A stretch of 64,000 nucleotides of DNA from Hyphomicrobiaceae bacterium (GCA_020638035.1 JACKJI010000004.1:139313-203312), one strand, 5' to 3'; numbered from the stretch's first letter, positions 17,916 to 27,171 are shown. Numbers and translations are program-made. Notes: generated by a model not told the origin, from the sequence alone.

Positions 17916-18440
17916 TCAGGGCGCTATGAGATCGCCAAAGGCGGAAAGAACGGCCCGGTACATATCCCGCTTCCAGCTCACCGCGCCGTCCAGCACGATG
18001 TCGGGCGATGCCCAGGTCCATGAGGAGAACTCGGCGGGCTGACCTGCATCAGAGTTCAAATCAAACTCGTCGTCAGTGCCGTGAAAGCGTACCGCGAACC
18101 AGAGCAGGCGCTGGCCCCGATAACGGCCTTTGAGCGCCAGCCCCAGTAGATGATCGGGAAGCTCGAAAGACAACCATTCGTCAAGCTGGGCCACAGGGGC
18201 GAAGGAGTTCGCCCCGGTTTCCTCTCGCAATTCACGCATGGCCGCCTCGATGGGCAGCTCCCGACCCAGCAACCCGCCTTGCGGCATCTGCCAGACGGGT
18301 TCGCCTTCGGGCGCGATCCATCGTGGACGTCGGCTACCTTGCCAGATCTCGCCGCGGCGATTGAACAGCACCATGCCGACGCCATCCCGGAACGGAAGGC
18401 ATTCGCGCGTTTGGGCCGTAATGCGGGTCGAGATGTTCAT
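17916..18440 (-). CDS. rppH: RNA pyrophosphohydrolase (Nudix)
   Basis: A 174-residue Nudix hydrolase that removes pyrophosphate from 5' triphosphate RNA (or diadenosine polyphosphates) and so starts mRNA decay. The Nudix box is intact: GGLLGRE, then seven residues, then RELREETGA. PFRDGVGMVLFN near the start and WQMPQGGL are RppH/IalA features. The start at ATG 18440 (MNISTRITAQ) agrees with homologues; the frame is open 195 bases further without homology. It faces the rhodanese gene divergently. Confidence 0.93.
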   Translation of the reverse strand: MNISTRITAQTRECLPFRDGVGMVLFNRRGEIWQGSRRPRWIAPEGEPVWQMPQGGLLGRELPIEAAMRELREETGANSFAPVAQLDEWLSFELPDHLLGLALKGRYRGQRLLWFAVRFHGTDDEFDLNSDAGQPAEFSSWTWASPDIVLDGAVSWKRDMYRAVLSAFGDLIAP

Positions 18441-18608
18441 CTGTTGCCCATCCCTGCGCGCTGCTGGCGAGGTTCGAAAACGAATCAATCTTGCACCAAA
18501 GGTAGCGCAATCTTGTGACAGCCGTTTCTCGTGTTGCGGTAGGATGGCGCGCCTGCCGGAATTTGGGTCTGGCCGGCATTTGCGGAGGCAAGCGAGGCGA
18601 GGAGCGGA

Positions 18609-19256
18609 ATGGAGGCTGCCAGGGACAGACCGCATGCCACTTTGCCAGCGATGTCACCACAGGGTGAGGCCAAGCCAGTAGGAGCCCGGCGCAGTTGGTT
18701 CGGGGTAATGAAAACCTGGTGTGGGTGGGCAATTGCAGCGATGACGGGCGCTCCGCGGGCCACGATTTCCGGGGGATTGCTGCCGACTGATCTCGATGGT
18801 GTGGTGGTGCGGTTGCGTCGGTTGCATGCCGATATCGAGCACCTTAGTCCCGAGGAATTCGTGCGCTATTGCGCGCGTTGCGAACCACTCCTCTTCGACG
18901 TCCGTGGCGCAGAGGAGTTCGCCGTCAGCCATCTGGCTGGTGCGCGCCGCATTGACCCAGCGACCAGCGCGCCGGCATTTCTTGCCAACCATGCAAGCGA
19001 AGTGCGCGGACGTGCGGTGGTGTTCTACTGCTCAGTTGGCGTGCGCAGCTCCCGGCTTGCCTCACGGATCCAGGCCGACTTGCGCGAACACGGTGCCGAG
19101 GGTGTCTACAACCTGGAGGGTGGTCTGTTCCGTTGGCACAATGAGGGGCGCGCGTTGATCGACGCCGAAGGGGCGACCGATCGCATCCACCCGTACAATG
19201 CTTCCTGGGGGCGGTTCATCTCCCGCCGGGCATGCATCACGCTTACGTCGCGCTGA
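18609..19256 (+). CDS. Rhodanese-domain protein
   Basis: A 215-residue protein with a single rhodanese domain at about residues 75-180. LLFDVRGAEEFAVSHLAGARRID opens the domain, and the active-site loop is FYCSVGVRSS with the catalytic Cys. VYNLEGGLFRW follows, and the C-terminal extension has IHPYNASWG, which is seen in a particular group of bacterial rhodaneses. The first 60 residues are unlike the family, so the true start may be at a later codon. Sulfur transfer is the expected chemistry; the acceptor is unknown. Confidence 0.85.
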   Translation: MEAARDRPHATLPAMSPQGEAKPVGARRSWFGVMKTWCGWAIAAMTGAPRATISGGLLPTDLDGVVVRLRRLHADIEHLSPEEFVRYCARCEPLLFDVRGAEEFAVSHLAGARRIDPATSAPAFLANHASEVRGRAVVFYCSVGVRSSRLASRIQADLREHGAEGVYNLEGGLFRWHNEGRALIDAEGATDRIHPYNASWGRFISRRACITLTSR

Positions 19257-19276
19257 GCGGGATGGGACTGTCTGAT

Positions 19277-19894
19277 CTACTCCAGTGAGGGAAGCGCCTC
19301 AGCAAAGCCCTTGAGCGAGATCGGTATGCCGATGCCGGCCTCTTCGGTCTGGAAGATAATGAAGATTGCCGTGGTTCCGGTCTTCAGCTGGTCGACGAGC
19401 TTGTCCTCCACGACCACCTGAGCGTAGCAAGCGAAAGAGTGGCAGCGCAGGAATGGCGCGTGCCCGACGTCCTTGTTGTCGATCTTGAGGCCCAGGCCCG
19501 GCGGCAACAGGATGCCGAGTGGGGCGAACACGCGCAGGACGCGCGTCCCGTTGGCGAACTTCTGGAAATAGACCGTCAGCCCGACATTGTTGCGGTCTTC
19601 AGCCGTGACGCTCTGCACCAGCGCGCAGACCTCCTTGGAGCCGCCAGGAGGTGGCGCCTTACACACCACCTGCCAGTCACCATGCTGAGACTTGACCGCG
19701 CCTTCCGGCGCCTTGGTGTCCTGGGCACGGACCGGCACGCTGGCGACCAACGCCAGACAGCAGAGTGCGGCTCCAATGATCGCCGCCCACCAGCCAGTCG
19801 GCGTCGACCGGGCGGTAGCACCACGCAGGCGCCCAGGCTGCGGCGCGACAGGAAAAAGCGGAGACAACGCTGAGCGGAATGCGCTGCCGGGCAC
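19277..19894 (-). CDS. Invasion-associated locus B (IalB) family protein
   Basis: The C-terminal 150 residues are a typical IalB domain: HGDWQVVCKAPP, CALVQSV, VLRVFAPLGILLPPGLGLKIDN, a cysteine pair in RCHSFACYAQV and IIFQTEEAGIGIPISLKGF. An N-terminal hydrophobic segment (WWAAIIGAALCCLALVASVPVRAQ) should export or anchor it in the periplasm. The start is uncertain. I chose GTG 19894; ATG 20062 in the same frame and a TTG near 19874 are alternatives, and none has a clear ribosome-binding site. IalB was named from Bartonella, but the family is widespread in free-living Rhizobiales with unknown biochemistry. Confidence 0.8.
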   Translation of the reverse strand: MPGSAFRSALSPLFPVAPQPGRLRGATARSTPTGWWAAIIGAALCCLALVASVPVRAQDTKAPEGAVKSQHGDWQVVCKAPPPGGSKEVCALVQSVTAEDRNNVGLTVYFQKFANGTRVLRVFAPLGILLPPGLGLKIDNKDVGHAPFLRCHSFACYAQVVVEDKLVDQLKTGTTAIFIIFQTEEAGIGIPISLKGFAEALPSLE

Positions 19895-20456
19895 TTCGGG
19901 CGGGCAATTCCATTTGGCAGGTGGCGGCGTGAATGCAGGCAAGCTGAGGCTCCGAATCAGTTGGAACTGGGCGGGAGCGAACCCTACCGCAGATCCTGTA
20001 TGAGATCTGGCATCGGGAAGCAGAGGCGCTTTGTGTGGCGGGCTCTGGGGAGAGCTTTGCATGAGCCAATGGGGCGGTTTTGGGGACGCCGCGACGGGCT
20101 CGTCCTGTGTTCGCCACAGGGCGACGTCTGATCGGTTGTCAAGAGCGTTCAAATGCCGCAGAAAACTTGACTTGAGACAAGTCCGGTGGTTGTGATCTGG
20201 TCGACCTGGTGGGATTGCGACCAAAGTTTGGCGCAAATCAGCAGACCTAAGATGTTTCGTTGCGGATCGATCGGGTTCGTGGGGGACATGGGAGAGCATA
20301 GCGGCGCGGCGCCGGCATGAGCCGGTTCGCCAGCGACGGTATTGCCCTCGACTTGTGTTTGCTCCGGGGGCGCTGACAGCGTTCGCCGGACGGGAATTGG
20401 ACTGATAAGAGCGAAGAACCGCCTGGCAGGACCGGGCGCATTTTGGGGAGCAGGGA
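19895..20456. promoter_or_regulatory. Divergent promoter region between ialB-like gene and ctaC
   Basis: About 560 bp with no supported gene; the minus-strand open frame running through it lacks any domain upstream of the IalB part. Because the flanking genes diverge, both promoters must lie here. I could not identify a specific operator. GGGGAGCAGGGA just before 20457 is the ctaC ribosome-binding site. Confidence 0.45.
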
Positions 20457-21374
20457 ATGATCCGACGAATGCTTGGCTCGCTTGGGGCCGCTGTCATGCT
20501 GGCCCTGGCGGCTGCCGTGCTGTTTGGCGATGCGGCTCTGGCTGGCATGGGCCAGCCGACCGACGGCCAGCTCGGCATGCAGGAGGCAGCCTCGCCAATC
20601 GCGCAGCAGATTCACCAGTTTCATGACATGGTGAACTTCATCATCATCGCGATCGCGGTGTTCGTTCTGATCCTCATGATCTACGTGTTGTTCCGATTCA
20701 ACGCGAAGGCCAACCCCAATCCGTCGCGCACGACGCACAACACGTTGCTCGAGGTGGCGTGGACCGTGATCCCGATCATGGTGCTAGTCTATATCGCGCT
20801 GCCGTCGTTCCGCCTGCTGCGTGCACAGTACAATTTTCCCCCGGCCGATCTGACCATCAAGGCGACGGCCTATCAGTGGTACTGGAACCACGAGTACCTG
20901 CCGAAGGCGAAGGACGGCAAAGCGTTCAACTTCGACTCGGTGATGCTCACCGATGAGGAGATCAAGGAGCAGAAGGCCGCTGGCCTGCCTGCGCCGCGCA
21001 ATCTTGCCGTCGACAACGAGGTCGTCGTTCCGGTGAACAAGAACGTCCACGTTCTGGTGACGGCCGGTGACGTGCTCCACAACTGGACCATTCCATCGTT
21101 CGGCTCGAAGGTCGACGCCGTACCCGGACGCATCAACACGACCTGGTTCAAGGCGACGAAGACCGGCGTGTTCTACGGCCAGTGCTCGGAATTGTGCGGT
21201 AAGGACCATGCCTTCATGCCGATCGCCGTGCGCGTGGTCGACGACGGCACGTTCAGCGAATGGTCCGCAGCCATGGCCGCCCGCGACAAGAACAAGGCAC
21301 GCGAGATCCTGAAGCGCGTGGCACTGGAGCAGGCCGGCAAGAAGACCAAGGACGTGGCGGACGCGCGCCAGTGA
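20457..21374 (+). CDS. ctaC: Cytochrome c oxidase subunit II
   Basis: A 305-residue aa3-type oxidase subunit with the binuclear CuA centre, which takes electrons from cytochrome c. A signal peptide is followed by two membrane helices (VNFIIIAIAVFVLILMIYVLF and EVAWTVIPIMVLVYIALPSF), then the periplasmic cupredoxin domain with YQWYWNHEY, DVLHNWTIPSFG and the CuA ligands in GQCSELCGKDHAFM. ATG 20457 follows a good ribosome-binding site. It is the first gene of the oxidase operon. Confidence 0.97.
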   Translation: MIRRMLGSLGAAVMLALAAAVLFGDAALAGMGQPTDGQLGMQEAASPIAQQIHQFHDMVNFIIIAIAVFVLILMIYVLFRFNAKANPNPSRTTHNTLLEVAWTVIPIMVLVYIALPSFRLLRAQYNFPPADLTIKATAYQWYWNHEYLPKAKDGKAFNFDSVMLTDEEIKEQKAAGLPAPRNLAVDNEVVVPVNKNVHVLVTAGDVLHNWTIPSFGSKVDAVPGRINTTWFKATKTGVFYGQCSELCGKDHAFMPIAVRVVDDGTFSEWSAAMAARDKNKAREILKRVALEQAGKKTKDVADARQ

Positions 21375-21441
21375 GGCGCATTGGCTGACGCCACGACGAG
21401 AAACGCTCAAGACCAAATTTGCAAGCGAAGGGCAATTGACG

Positions 21442-23058
21442 ATGGGTAGCGCTGCACATGCCGCTCACGACCACCACGACCATCCCACGGGATTGAAGCG
21501 GTGGCTGTTTTCCACCAATCACAAAGACATCGGCACGATGTACCTGATCTTTGCAATGATCGGTGGCCTCGTCGGCGGCATACTTTCGATCGGCATGCGA
21601 TTGGAGCTCCAGGAGCCCGGCATGCAGATCTTCTCCAATCCGCACATGTTCAACGTGTTCGTCACCGCGCACGGTATCATCATGGTGTTCTTCATGGTGA
21701 TGCCGGCGACCATGGGTGGCTTCGGCAACTGGTTCGTGCCGCTGATGATCGGCGCGCCGGACATGGCCTTCCCGCGCATGAACAATATCTCGTTCTGGTT
21801 GCTGCCGGTGGCCTTCGTGCTGCTCATCCTCTCGCTGTTCGTGGAAGGCCCGCCGGGAATGAACGGCATCGGTGGCGGGTGGACGCTCTATCCGCCGCTG
21901 GCGACGACCGGCCAGCCAGGTCCCGCCATGGACTTCGGCATCCTGTCGATGCACATCGCCGGTGCCTCCTCGATCCTCGGCGCCATCAACTTCATCACCA
22001 CGATCTTCAACATGCGCGCCCCAGGCATGACGCTGCACAAGATGCCGCTGTTCGCCTGGGCGGTGCTGGTTACCGCGTTCCTGCTGCTGCTCTCGCTGCC
22101 GGTGTTCGCGGGCGCCATCACGATGATGCTGACGGACCGCAATTTCGGTACGACGTTCTTCACGGCGTCGGGTGGTGGTGATCCGCTGCTGTACCAGCAC
22201 CTGTTCTGGTTCTTCGCCCACCCCGAGGTCTACATTCTTATTCTGCCGGGCTTCGGCATCGTCTCCCACATCGTGTCGACCTTCTCGCGGAAGCCGATCT
22301 TTGGTTATCTCGGCATGGCCTACGCGATGGTGGCAATCGGTCTCGTCGGCTTCATCGTGTGGGCGCACCACATGTATACGACGGGCATCAACGTCAACAC
22401 GCAGGCCTACTTCGTGTTCGCGACGATGGTCATCGCGGTGCCGACGGGCGTGAAGATCTTCTCGTGGATCGCGACCATGTGGGGTGGCTCGATCGAGTTC
22501 CGCCTGCCAATGATCTGGGCGATCGGCTTCATCTTCCTGTTCACGGTCGGCGGCGTGACGGGCGTCATGCTGGCCAACGCCGGCGTCGACCGTGCCCTGC
22601 ATGACACCTACTACGTGGTGGCACACTTCCACTACGTGCTGTCGCTTGGTGCGGTGTTCTCGATCTTCGCCGGATACTACTACTGGTTCCCGAAGATGAC
22701 CGGCTACATGTACTCGGAATTCTGGGGCAGGCTGCACTTCTGGCTGTCGTTCGTCGGCGCCAACGTGCTGTTCTTCCCGCAGCACTTCCTGGGTCTTGCC
22801 GGTATGCCGCGCCGCTATGCCGACTATCCCGATGGCTTTGCCTTCTGGAACGCGATCTCGTCATACGGTTCCTACATCACGGCGCTGGGTACGATCTGCT
22901 TCTTCATCGGCATCTTCGTCGCGCTCGCCCGCAAGCAGCGCGTCGGCGAGAACCCGTGGGGTGTCGGCGCTACCACGCTCGAGTGGACGCTGCCCTCACC
23001 GCCGCCGTTCCACCAATACGAGACTCTGCCCAAGATCGAGGCGACGAAGCATCACTGA
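21442..23058 (+). CDS. ctaD: Cytochrome c oxidase subunit I
   Basis: The 538-residue catalytic subunit with twelve membrane helices. Ligands of heme a, heme a3 and CuB are visible: FVTAHGIIM (heme a His), FWFFAHPEVYILILPGFG (CuB His and the cross-linked Tyr), WAHHMYTTG (two CuB His) and VVAHFHYVLS (heme a3 and heme a His). GATTGLKR, NHKDIGTMY and the D-channel region are normal. ATG 21442 is preferred to TTG 21436 because of the spacing from GAAGGG. Substrates are reduced cytochrome c and oxygen; protons are pumped. Confidence 0.98.
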   Translation: MGSAAHAAHDHHDHPTGLKRWLFSTNHKDIGTMYLIFAMIGGLVGGILSIGMRLELQEPGMQIFSNPHMFNVFVTAHGIIMVFFMVMPATMGGFGNWFVPLMIGAPDMAFPRMNNISFWLLPVAFVLLILSLFVEGPPGMNGIGGGWTLYPPLATTGQPGPAMDFGILSMHIAGASSILGAINFITTIFNMRAPGMTLHKMPLFAWAVLVTAFLLLLSLPVFAGAITMMLTDRNFGTTFFTASGGGDPLLYQHLFWFFAHPEVYILILPGFGIVSHIVSTFSRKPIFGYLGMAYAMVAIGLVGFIVWAHHMYTTGINVNTQAYFVFATMVIAVPTGVKIFSWIATMWGGSIEFRLPMIWAIGFIFLFTVGGVTGVMLANAGVDRALHDTYYVVAHFHYVLSLGAVFSIFAGYYYWFPKMTGYMYSEFWGRLHFWLSFVGANVLFFPQHFLGLAGMPRRYADYPDGFAFWNAISSYGSYITALGTICFFIGIFVALARKQRVGENPWGVGATTLEWTLPSPPPFHQYETLPKIEATKHH

Positions 23059-23248
23059 TGCCGGTGTCGTCGGGCATGAGTTGAGAAAACACCGGCGGCG
23101 GGCGCAGCAACAGCTTCGTCCGCCGCCGCAACGACAGAACGGGGCAGGTTCCTGGAAGCGACCCGACCTTGACGGGCGCTAGAGGCAGGGCAGTCCCGAC
23201 AAAAGCGTCCGGGACAGCCGGCAAGATTGAGGATGCGCACGGGTGGTG

Positions 23249-24196
23249 ATGGCCGAGACCGGTCATAGGCTCAGTTTGACGACGCCGGCGCGGCAGGCCC
23301 CCGGGGGGTGGCGGCGCATTGGCGATTTCGTTGCGTTGACCAAACCGCGGCCGATGTCAGTGGTCGTCTTCACCGCGCTGGCCGGCCTTCTCGCACCGCG
23401 CTCTGTGCCCCTCGATTTGACAAAGGGCATGCTGGCGATGGCCGCGATCGCGCTGGGTGGCGGTGGCTCGGCTGTTCTCAATATGTGGTTCGAGCGTGAC
23501 CTTGACGCGCGCATGATGCGCACGGCCGGGCGGCCTATTCCGGCGGGACGCGTCACGCCGACCGCAGCGCTGGCTTTCGCCGTCGTGCTGATTGCAGTGG
23601 CACTGACACTTATGTTTTGGGTGGCCGGCCTGGTGGCGATGGCGATGCTGGCGGCTACGATCCTGTTCTACGGCGTCGTCTATACGATGTGGTTGAAGCG
23701 GGCGACGGCGCTCAACGTGGTTGTCGGCGGCGGGCTCGCATCAATCCTGACGCCACTCACGGGCTGGGCGGCGGCGGTCGGCACTGTCGGCTTGGAGGCA
23801 CTCGCGCTGTTTGTCTTCCTCGTGCCTTGGACGCCGCCGCACGTGTGGTCGCAAGCGCTGGTACGGCGTGAGGATTATGCCAACGCGCAAGTGCCGATGA
23901 TGCCAGTGGTGGCGGGATCGGAGCGCACGCGTACGATGATCGTCGCTTTTACGATTGCGCATGCGGTGCTTGCGCTGCTCCCCTTTGCCATGGGGATTGC
24001 TGGATTTGCCTGGCTCGCGGCGGCGCTGATAGGCGGTGCGGTGCTGGTGGTCGAGGCGGTTGACCTGGCGCGCAGGCCGGATGACGCAGAGATGCGGCGT
24101 GCGGCTTGGCGCTTTTATCGGCACAACAGCATCTATGTTGCGGTGCTTCTGACAACGCTCATCGCCGAGCGCATCGTCGTGTATTCCATTCACTAG
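23249..24196 (+). CDS. Divergent UbiA-family prenyltransferase (CtaB paralogue)
   Basis: A 315-residue membrane protein of the UbiA family, clearly a paralogue of the next gene. Shared blocks are ALTKPRPMSVVVFTAL, the first Asp-rich motif NMWFERDLDARMMRTAGRPIP, YTMWLKRATALN and PWTPPHVWSQALVRREDY. The second conserved block differs: where heme O synthases read QNIVIGGAAGAFPP, this one reads LNVVVGGGLASILTP. It therefore descends from a duplicated heme O synthase and may have changed substrate or become an accessory form. ATG 23249 is preferred to the two GTG codons before it. It lies 190 bp after ctaD and 54 bp before the canonical ctaB. Confidence 0.85.
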   Translation: MAETGHRLSLTTPARQAPGGWRRIGDFVALTKPRPMSVVVFTALAGLLAPRSVPLDLTKGMLAMAAIALGGGGSAVLNMWFERDLDARMMRTAGRPIPAGRVTPTAALAFAVVLIAVALTLMFWVAGLVAMAMLAATILFYGVVYTMWLKRATALNVVVGGGLASILTPLTGWAAAVGTVGLEALALFVFLVPWTPPHVWSQALVRREDYANAQVPMMPVVAGSERTRTMIVAFTIAHAVLALLPFAMGIAGFAWLAAALIGGAVLVVEAVDLARRPDDAEMRRAAWRFYRHNSIYVAVLLTTLIAERIVVYSIH

Positions 24197-24250
24197 GTAC
24201 GCGGCAGAGCTTTCCGGCGAAAAGGCCGGTGAACGAAAAGGACGTCGAAC

Positions 24251-25189
24251 GTGAGCATGTCGAGTGCAGCACTGGAGGCCGGAGCGGGCGACACAGCGCT
24301 CGCCAGAGAGCCTTCCGTTGGTGACTATGTGGCGCTCCTGAAGCCGCGCGTCATGTCGCTCGTCGTGTTTACCGCGCTCGTTGGCATGGTCGCCGCGCCG
24401 GGCACCCTGCATCCTATTCTCGGAGCGATCGCGCTCATCATGATCGCGGTCGGCGCGGGTGCATCGGGTGCGCTTAACATGTGGTACGACGCGGATATCG
24501 ACGCGCGCATGGCCCGTACCGCCGCACGCCCCATTCCGCGCGGTCACGTCACCGCGGATGAAGCCTTCACCTTCGGCATCATTCTGTCGGTCGGCTCGGT
24601 GCTGGTGTTCGGCCTGCTCGTGAACTGGGTCGCGGCTGCGCTGCTGGCGATGACAATCGCCTATTACGTGCTCATTTATACGATGTGGCTGAAGCGTCGG
24701 ACGCCGCAGAATATCGTTATCGGTGGCGCCGCAGGTGCCTTCCCGCCGATGGTCGGCTGGGCCGCGGTCACAGGTTCGGTGTCGCTGGAGAGCTTGGTGC
24801 TCTTCCTCATCATCTTCTTCTGGACGCCGCCACACTTCTGGGCGTTGGCGCTCTATCGCTGCCGCGACTACGAGCGGGTCGGCGTGCCGATGCTGCCAGT
24901 GACGCACGGTCCGGATGTTACGCGCCGTCAGATCGTCGCCTATTCCGTGGTGCTCGTACCGCTTGCCGTGACGCCTTATCTCATCGGCTTCGGCGGGCTC
25001 ACCTATCTCATCAGCTCGACAGCGCTGGGCGCCGTGTTCCTGGCGCTCGCTGTCAAGGTTTATCGCGTGCGTGAGGGCCGCGAGGCCGATCAGGTCGCGC
25101 GCCAGCTGTTCGGCTTTTCGATCTTCTACCTGTTCGCGCTGTTCGCCGTAATTCTTGGCGAGCACCTCGTACAACGGATGCTCGGCTGA
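24251..25189 (+). CDS. ctaB: Protoheme IX farnesyltransferase (heme O synthase)
   Basis: A 312-residue integral membrane enzyme with about nine helices that adds a farnesyl group to heme b, the first step to heme A for this oxidase. LLKPRVMSLVVFTALVG, NMWYDADIDARMARTAARPIPRG, YTMWLKRRTPQNIVIGGAAGAFPPMVGW and FFWTPPHFWALALYRCRDYERVGVPMLPV are all canonical. GTG 24251 and ATG 24257 are both possible starts. Its TGA overlaps the ATG of the next small gene by one base. Confidence 0.96.
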   Translation: MSMSSAALEAGAGDTALAREPSVGDYVALLKPRVMSLVVFTALVGMVAAPGTLHPILGAIALIMIAVGAGASGALNMWYDADIDARMARTAARPIPRGHVTADEAFTFGIILSVGSVLVFGLLVNWVAAALLAMTIAYYVLIYTMWLKRRTPQNIVIGGAAGAFPPMVGWAAVTGSVSLESLVLFLIIFFWTPPHFWALALYRCRDYERVGVPMLPVTHGPDVTRRQIVAYSVVLVPLAVTPYLIGFGGLTYLISSTALGAVFLALAVKVYRVREGREADQVARQLFGFSIFYLFALFAVILGEHLVQRMLG

Positions 25190-25368
25190 TGGCGGAACGG
25201 GAGAACAAGCCGTTGGCTGCGGCTCCGGAAGAGATGAGTGAGGAGGCAAAGCGCCGCCAGCGCATGCGTTCGTGGGCGATTGCCGGTGTGCTGCTGTTTC
25301 TTGTCATTGCCTTTTACGCCGCCACAATCGTGCGGCTTGGCGGCAATGTCATGAACCGTCCGCTATAG
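25189..25368 (+). CDS. Small single-span membrane protein (CoxF-like), 59 residues
   Basis: Starts at ATG 25189, overlapping the ctaB stop (TGATG), and ends at TAG 25366-25368, nine bases before ctaG. The protein has a charged N-terminal part (MAERENKPLAAAPEEM, then KRRQRMRSW), one membrane helix (AIAGVLLFLVIAFYAATIVRLGG) and a short tail NVMNRPL. Proteins of this size and plan, called CoxF or a hypothetical oxidase-assembly protein, sit at exactly this place in many alphaproteobacterial cta operons. Their role is not established; position argues for oxidase assembly. Confidence 0.85.
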   Translation: MAERENKPLAAAPEEMSEEAKRRQRMRSWAIAGVLLFLVIAFYAATIVRLGGNVMNRPL

Positions 25369-25376
25369 GCCGCAGG

Positions 25377-26057
25377 ATGGATCACCAAGAGGATGCGCAA
25401 CACGTGAGCCACACGAGGCGACAGGATCGTCACGAGGCAGGCCAAGGCGCCGACGGCGAGGCGATGGCGGGCAAGCACCGCCGTGTCGCGATCGTGCTTT
25501 CGGCGGTCGCTGTCGGCATGATCGTGATGGCGTATGCCGCAGTGCCGCTCTATCGCATCTTCTGCCAGACAACTGGATATGGCGGCACGCCGAAGATCGC
25601 GTCGAACAATGACGTCAAGGTGATCGACCGCACGATCGAGGTTCGTCTTGATGCCAACGTTGCTCCGGGTCTGGCGTGGCGCTTCCGTCCCAAGCAGGCG
25701 TCGGTGACGGTCCGGCTCGGTGAGACCGTGATGGTGCACTACGAGGCAACCAACTTCGGCAGCACGACGACGCGCGGGACCGCAAGCTATAACGTGGCGC
25801 CCGATTCGGCTGGCGCCTATTTCAATAAGATCGCGTGCTTCTGTTTCACCGAGCAGAAGCTGGATCCCGGCCAGTCAGTCGACATGCCGGTGACGTTTTT
25901 CGTCGATCCGGCCTTGATTGAGGATCGTGACACCAATCAGCTGCCAGTGATCACGCTGTCCTACACCTTCCATGCCATGGACAAGCCTGCTGCGGCTGAT
26001 GCTGCCGCCTCGCAGAAGCAGCCGCGAGGCGCAGCAGTTCAGCGCAGTCCGGGCTAG
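25377..26057 (+). CDS. ctaG: Cytochrome c oxidase assembly protein CtaG/Cox11
   Basis: A 226-residue Cox11 homologue that delivers copper to the CuB site of subunit I. One N-terminal helix (RVAIVLSAVAVGMIVMAYAAVPLYRIFCQ) anchors a periplasmic immunoglobulin-like domain. The copper motif is present as ACFCFTEQ, and the upstream FCQTTGYGGT is typical. ATG 25377 is chosen; the frame is open to 25272, but that part overlaps the small membrane protein. An Ala/Gln-rich tail of about 25 residues follows the conserved domain. Confidence 0.95.
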   Translation: MDHQEDAQHVSHTRRQDRHEAGQGADGEAMAGKHRRVAIVLSAVAVGMIVMAYAAVPLYRIFCQTTGYGGTPKIASNNDVKVIDRTIEVRLDANVAPGLAWRFRPKQASVTVRLGETVMVHYEATNFGSTTTRGTASYNVAPDSAGAYFNKIACFCFTEQKLDPGQSVDMPVTFFVDPALIEDRDTNQLPVITLSYTFHAMDKPAAADAAASQKQPRGAAVQRSPG

Positions 26058-26251
26058 GGTGCAGGAGGAATTGCTTAGCGGCCGGAGCAGTGTCCGGTCG
26101 GGGTACGAAACGGAATACAGCGTCGCCTGAGGGCGCGTTGAGTTGCGACTGGAGACGGGTGCTTGCCGCGGACGATCCCTCAGGGATCAGGCTTCGGAAG
26201 GTGACCCCAACAAAGGACGCCCAGGAAGGGAAAAGGGGAACGGAGATTTCG

Positions 26252-27163
26252 ATGGCCGATTCACACGCAAAGAACCACGACTATCACCTTGTCGATCCGA
26301 GCCCGTGGCCAGTGACCGCCTCGGTGGCGGCGTTTGTCACGGCAATCGGCGCGATCGTATGGATGCGCTCGCTCGGCGGCGGCAGCGGCCTGTTCGGCAT
26401 GCACGGCCCCTGGGTCTTTGCGCTAGGGTTCGCGGGCCTCAGCCTGACGGCGTACCTGTGGTGGCGCGATGTCATCATCGAGGCCCACAAGGGCGATCAC
26501 ACGCCGGTGGTGCAGCTCCATCTGCGCTACGGCATGATCATGTTCATTGCATCCGAGGTGATGTTCTTCATCGCCTGGTTCTGGGCTTATTTCGACGCCT
26601 CGCTGTTTCCGGGCGCGGGTGGCCAGGTGACGAACATCCCCGAGACCGTGGGCTTGGTGGCACGTCAGGAGCTGACGGGCGGGCACTGGCCGCCTCAGCC
26701 CAGCGACCATTTCAAGGCGACCTTCGATCCGTGGGGCTTGCCGCTGGTCAATACGCTCATCCTGCTGCTCTCGGGCTGCACCGTCACCTGGGCGCACCAT
26801 GCGCTGCTGAAGAACGATCGCAAGGGTCTGATCTGGGGTCTGGCGATCACTGTGGTGCTGGGCGCCGCGTTCACCGCCTGCCAGGCTTATGAGTATGGTC
26901 ACGCAGCCTTCAACTTCGCCGGGCACATCTATGGCTCGACGTTCTTTATGGCGACGGGCTTCCATGGCGCACACGTGATCATCGGCACGATCTTCCTGTT
27001 CGTCTGCCTGCTTCGCGCGCTGAAGGGACACTTCACGCCCAAACAGCACTTCGGATTCGAGGCGGCCGCCTGGTACTGGCATTTCGTCGACGTGGTTTGG
27101 CTGTTCCTGTTTGCGGCCATCTATGTGTGGGGTGCTGGCGCCCACGCGGGTGCCGGCCACTGA
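26252..27163 (+). CDS. ctaE: Cytochrome c oxidase subunit III
   Basis: A 303-residue seven-helix subunit. Typical blocks are HDYHLVDPSPWPVTAS, YGMIMFIASEVMFFIAWFWAYFDASLFP, GCTVTWAHHALLKNDRKG, YEYGHAAFNFAGHIYGSTFFMATGFHGAHVIIGTIFL and a C-terminal AAAWYWHFVDVVWLFLFAAIYVWG. ATG 26252 follows AGGGAAAAGGGGAACGGAG. About 190 bp without a gene separate it from ctaG. Confidence 0.97.
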   Translation: MADSHAKNHDYHLVDPSPWPVTASVAAFVTAIGAIVWMRSLGGGSGLFGMHGPWVFALGFAGLSLTAYLWWRDVIIEAHKGDHTPVVQLHLRYGMIMFIASEVMFFIAWFWAYFDASLFPGAGGQVTNIPETVGLVARQELTGGHWPPQPSDHFKATFDPWGLPLVNTLILLLSGCTVTWAHHALLKNDRKGLIWGLAITVVLGAAFTACQAYEYGHAAFNFAGHIYGSTFFMATGFHGAHVIIGTIFLFVCLLRALKGHFTPKQHFGFEAAAWYWHFVDVVWLFLFAAIYVWGAGAHAGAGH

Positions 27164-27171
27164 TTGGCCAT

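Noticed and set aside
19895..20578. N-terminal extension of the IalB-like frame
   Set aside because: The extra residues are Arg/Ser/Pro-rich without homology and run through the ctaC promoter and start; a later start is more likely.
21253..22785. 510-residue minus-strand open frame
   Set aside because: Complement of ctaC and ctaD; low-complexity His/Arg/Glu translation without homology.
23741..25249. 502-residue minus-strand open frame
   Set aside because: It lies opposite the two ctaB-like genes, has a His/Arg/Glu-rich composition typical of a complementary-strand shadow and no domain.
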